DNA of 52,359 nt from the NCBI GenBank assembly GCA_903875465.1, contig CAIQWB010000152.1, positions 1 to 52,359 on the forward strand. The letters are read 5' to 3'. The position numbers and the translations under genes are program-made. Within the stretch, counting starts at the first letter, position 1; every line of letters starts with the position of its first letter. The notes below the pieces were generated by a model. The model made no database searches and had not been told where the DNA came from. It saw only the letters and a list, made by a program, of their open reading frames with translations. Shown here piece after piece: positions 50,093 through 52,359 of the stretch. This DNA is from an uncultured Verrucomicrobia subdivision 3 bacterium. Its GTDB lineage: Bacteria > Verrucomicrobiota > Verrucomicrobiia > Limisphaerales > UBA11358.

Positions 50093-51114
50093 TTCTTCCC
50101 CGCCTCATCCGCGGCCCGCCGTTGCAAATCGCGCGCCAGATAGGAATCCTCCGGCGCCTCCTTCCAGGCCGTAAACCAGATATTCCCCAGCATCTGGCCG
50201 CCCTTCACCACCTGTCCCTCCAGGAACGGCCGGCCGTCCATGCCCTTGCCCGCTTCCCCGGAGAACTGCCCGTTCTTCTCCATTTCGTACAAGGGTTCCA
50301 CATACTTGTTGCCGTCCGCCAGATACGCCACCACCTGCTTGAACATCCCCCCCGCCTCCGTCGCGCCCGCGATGCTCTCCGCCGGATGAATCTTCCCCAG
50401 CAACGGCTCCGCCGCAATGCCCCCCGTCTTGCGAAAATACCCGCCGTCCATCAGACCGTGAATCCCCCCGCGCGTCGTGTAACCCTTCGGATTCGGCCCC
50501 ACCCACCCGTTGTAATGCTTCGTCGTGTGCAGCGGTTGCGCCCCGTCCCCCACATAATGCCCCATCACCCCCATCACATACACAATGTCCGCCGTCGCAT
50601 TCGCAATCTCATCCGGCCGCCCCCCATTTTCCTTCAGCGTTTTCAACACGCTGAAATCCGATTTCAATTTCTCAAAATACTCCGTGATCGCCCACGGCAG
50701 AAAGCCGTCCAGCTCCCGCGTGTGATCCGCATCCTTCGCCGCGTCAATCGCCGGGAACGCCTCCGGATGCGCCGCCCGCGCCCGCGCCAGCACCGCCACA
50801 AAATCATAGCGCAACGGCGGCAGCGCCGCCGGCGTCAGCCCGCACAGCGCCAGGTCCTCCATGTCAAAATAATGATCCGGCCCATTGTAATGCACCAGTT
50901 CCAGATCCTGCACATTCCGCCAGCGGTCCGGCTCCCCCGCCAGAAACGCAATCCGGTTTTTCAGCGCCGGGGTCAGGTCCATGCCCCCAAAATCCGGCGG
51001 CAGCGTCGCCAGCGCCAGCTCATTCACCACCTGGTGACCCTCATAATTCCAGGCCCCCGCGGAAAAAATCAGCGTGCCCAGCGCCAGCATCGTGGTAAAA
51101 AATCTGCGTTTCAT
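50089..51114 (-). CDS. exported S1/P1-nuclease-like zinc hydrolase
   Basis: A 341-residue protein with a signal peptide (about residues 1-21, FTTMLALGTLIFSAGA). The mature N-terminus WNYEGHQVVNELAL places Trp first and a conserved His close behind, as in S1/P1 nucleases and zinc-dependent phospholipase C. Further metal-ligand-like motifs are LVHYNGPDHYFDME and VMGHYVGDGAQPLHTTKHYNGW. The family cleaves single-stranded nucleic acids or phospholipids in the periplasm. The substrate is not predictable here. Confidence 0.8.
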   Translation of the reverse strand: MKRRFFTTMLALGTLIFSAGAWNYEGHQVVNELALATLPPDFGGMDLTPALKNRIAFLAGEPDRWRNVQDLELVHYNGPDHYFDMEDLALCGLTPAALPPLRYDFVAVLARARAAHPEAFPAIDAAKDADHTRELDGFLPWAITEYFEKLKSDFSVLKTLKENGGRPDEIANATADIVYVMGVMGHYVGDGAQPLHTTKHYNGWVGPNPKGYTTRGGIHGLMDGGYFRKTGGIAAEPLLGKIHPAESIAGATEAGGMFKQVVAYLADGNKYVEPLYEMEKNGQFSGEAGKGMDGRPFLEGQVVKGGQMLGNIWFTAWKEAPEDSYLARDLQRRAADEAGKK

Positions 51115-51158
51115 ATTTTATCCTTGCCCAATCTTTTGCTAATCATCTCCTCATCGCA

Positions 51159-52025
51159 ATGAAAATCATTACCGATGCAGCCTGCACCAGCTACGAGCAA
51201 CCCGGCCACCCCGAACGCCCGGCCCGCATCCTCACCACCGTCGCCCGGCTCCAGGACCAAACCGAACTCCCCCTCACCTGGGTCAAACCCGGCCACGCCG
51301 ACCTCACTGCCGCCCTCCTCCGCGCCCACTCCCCCGCCGTCCTCACCCGCCTCCTCGAACCCCGCGATTTCGATAACGACACCCCCTGGTTGCCCGACAT
51401 CCACCTCCGGGCCCGCGCCTCCGTCGCCGCCGCCCTGGATGCCCTCGCCGCCGCCCGCGCCGGGGAAACCGTCTTCAGCCTCATGCGCCCCCCCGGCCAC
51501 CATGCCACCCGCGACCAGTCCATGGGCTTTTGCTACTTAAACAACATCGCCATCGCCGCCCTCGCCGCCACCGCCACCGGCAGCCCGCGCGTGGCCGTCT
51601 TTGATTTTGATGTCCACCACGGCAACGGCACCGAGCACATCCTCCTCAACCAGCCCGGCATCGAATTCTTTTCCATCCACCAACACCCCGCCTACCCCGG
51701 CACCGGTGCCCAAAACGTCGGCCGCAACTGCTTCAATTACCCCGTCCCCCCCGGATCCCTCCGCGCCACCTACCTCGCCACCCTCCGCCAGGCCCTCGAC
51801 GACCTCCGCATATTCAAGCCCCACCTCATTGCCGTCTCCGCCGGCTTCGACGCTTACGAACGCGACCCCGTCGGTGGCGGCCCGCTCAAAACCGAGGATT
51901 TCTACTGGCTCAGCCAGGCCTTCCGCGCCCTGAACATCCCCTGCTTCAGCCTCCTGGAAGGCGGCTACAGCCGCGACCTCCCCGAACTCATCCTCGCCTA
52001 CTTGAAAGGAGTTGCCGGCCAGTAA
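51159..52025 (+). CDS. histone deacetylase-family amidohydrolase
   Basis: A 288-residue zinc amidohydrolase of the acetoin utilisation/deacetylase (HDAC) superfamily. It has HPERPARI, the catalytic RPPGHHAT, metal-site DFDVHHGNGTEHI, VSAGFDAYERDPVGGG (Asp ligand) and EGGYSRD. All catalytic and zinc positions are present. Bacterial members act on acetylpolyamines or acetylated proteins; which applies here is unknown. ATG 51,159 is used. It is divergent from the S1/P1-like gene, with 44 bp between the starts, so the promoters must overlap. Confidence 0.93.
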   Translation: MKIITDAACTSYEQPGHPERPARILTTVARLQDQTELPLTWVKPGHADLTAALLRAHSPAVLTRLLEPRDFDNDTPWLPDIHLRARASVAAALDALAAARAGETVFSLMRPPGHHATRDQSMGFCYLNNIAIAALAATATGSPRVAVFDFDVHHGNGTEHILLNQPGIEFFSIHQHPAYPGTGAQNVGRNCFNYPVPPGSLRATYLATLRQALDDLRIFKPHLIAVSAGFDAYERDPVGGGPLKTEDFYWLSQAFRALNIPCFSLLEGGYSRDLPELILAYLKGVAGQ

Positions 52026-52359
52026 GGCCACCTTCCTCGCCCCCCCTGCCCGGGCGGAACCCACGCCGCACCGCCAGCGCCAACGGCGCGCCCCATGCCA
52101 GCCTGGATCAGAGTGCGCCACGCGAGCGCAGGCCCAGGTGCACCCTCACCAAAACCCTGAGCTGGTAGGAAACGACGTAAGGAGTTTCTAATCAAATCCC
52201 CGCCCCGGCCCAGCACGATCGGCTCGGCCGCAAGCTCCGCGACGCCCACGTGCGCACCCGCGTCAACCTCATCAACCCCGTCCGGTTCACCCTCAAGCGC
52301 CTGGGCCATCGGCTGAGGGCTGCCAGCCCGCCATGTGAAAGCCCGGGGTGAAGCCCCGG
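52026..52359. other. repeat-rich intergenic end of the window
   Basis: No gene is supported in the last 334 bp. Structures seen: an inverted repeat GAAAC/GTTTC around 52,168-52,187 (GGAAACGACGTAAGGAGTTT) and a perfect palindrome CCGGGG...CCCCGG at 52,341-52,357 (CCCGGGGTGAAGCCCCGG). A short open stretch reading KLRDAHVRTRVNLINPVRFT at 52,230 looks like a fragment of some protein-coding or repeat element, but it has no start or family. Confidence 0.45.

Overview
The window looks like a chromosomal segment of a GC-rich Gram-negative bacterium of the phylum Verrucomicrobiota, of the Pedosphaera/Limisphaera kind. This is inferred from gene content rather than from a marker gene. The clues are a secreted multidomain protein joining a PQQ-like propeller, a chitobiase-like domain, PA14, an Ig-like domain and a diheme cytochrome domain; a PEP-CTERM exported protein; many single-gene housekeeping neighbours; and intergenic DNA full of short word-like repeats. 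No rRNA, tRNA or CRISPR array was seen.

Layout. 1-2,023: the left part of an IS66 element (tnpA-tnpB-tnpC, minus strand, tnpC cut by the window edge) abutting a frameshifted PIN-domain toxin remnant. 2,093-5,782: the secreted cytochrome. 6,090-10,434: an ABC export operon (ATPase, FtsX-type permease, HlyD-type adaptor). 10,765-12,218: three small membrane or coiled-coil proteins. 12,287-12,939: a decayed hipBA pair. 13,043-19,366: central metabolism and envelope genes (transketolase, YqgE, ManA, AccA, 6-phosphogluconolactonase, a histidine phosphatase). A structured, terminator-ended RNA leader lies just before accA.

19,442-40,206: a continuous minus-strand block of about 21 genes that is the virion-assembly module of a Mu-like phage. 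Reading right to left it runs: exported protein, class 3 lipase, membrane coiled-coil protein, small proteins, small and large terminase, DUF935-type portal, Mu I-like protease/scaffold, small coiled-coil protein, decoration-like protein, major capsid protein, a protein with a signal peptide, gp36-like connector, tail-completion protein with a chitobiase-like domain, tail-tube-like protein, small proteins, hub-like protein, a 1,118-residue protein, a Cys-rich protein and an anchored protein. No integrase, transposase, repressor, replication gene or recognisable tape measure is present, and both flanks are host genes. The block may be a domesticated phage head/tail cassette (gene-transfer-agent-like or virus-like particle) or a remnant. 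Two matching palindromes 147 bp apart lie upstream of it.

41,258-52,025: host genes again: a membrane protein, a PEP-CTERM protein, a 1,357-residue Pls-type single-module peptide synthetase (adenylation, carrier, three membrane-linked hexapeptide domains), murA, prmC, a membrane protein, a DUF423 protein overlapping an S1/P1-nuclease-like gene, and a histone-deacetylase-family amidohydrolase. The last 330 bp hold repeat-like sequence.

The items most worth following up are the self-contained phage assembly block, the exported proteins inside it, the repeats that fill its intergenic gaps and are read in frame inside its portal and protease genes, and the candidate attenuator before accA.
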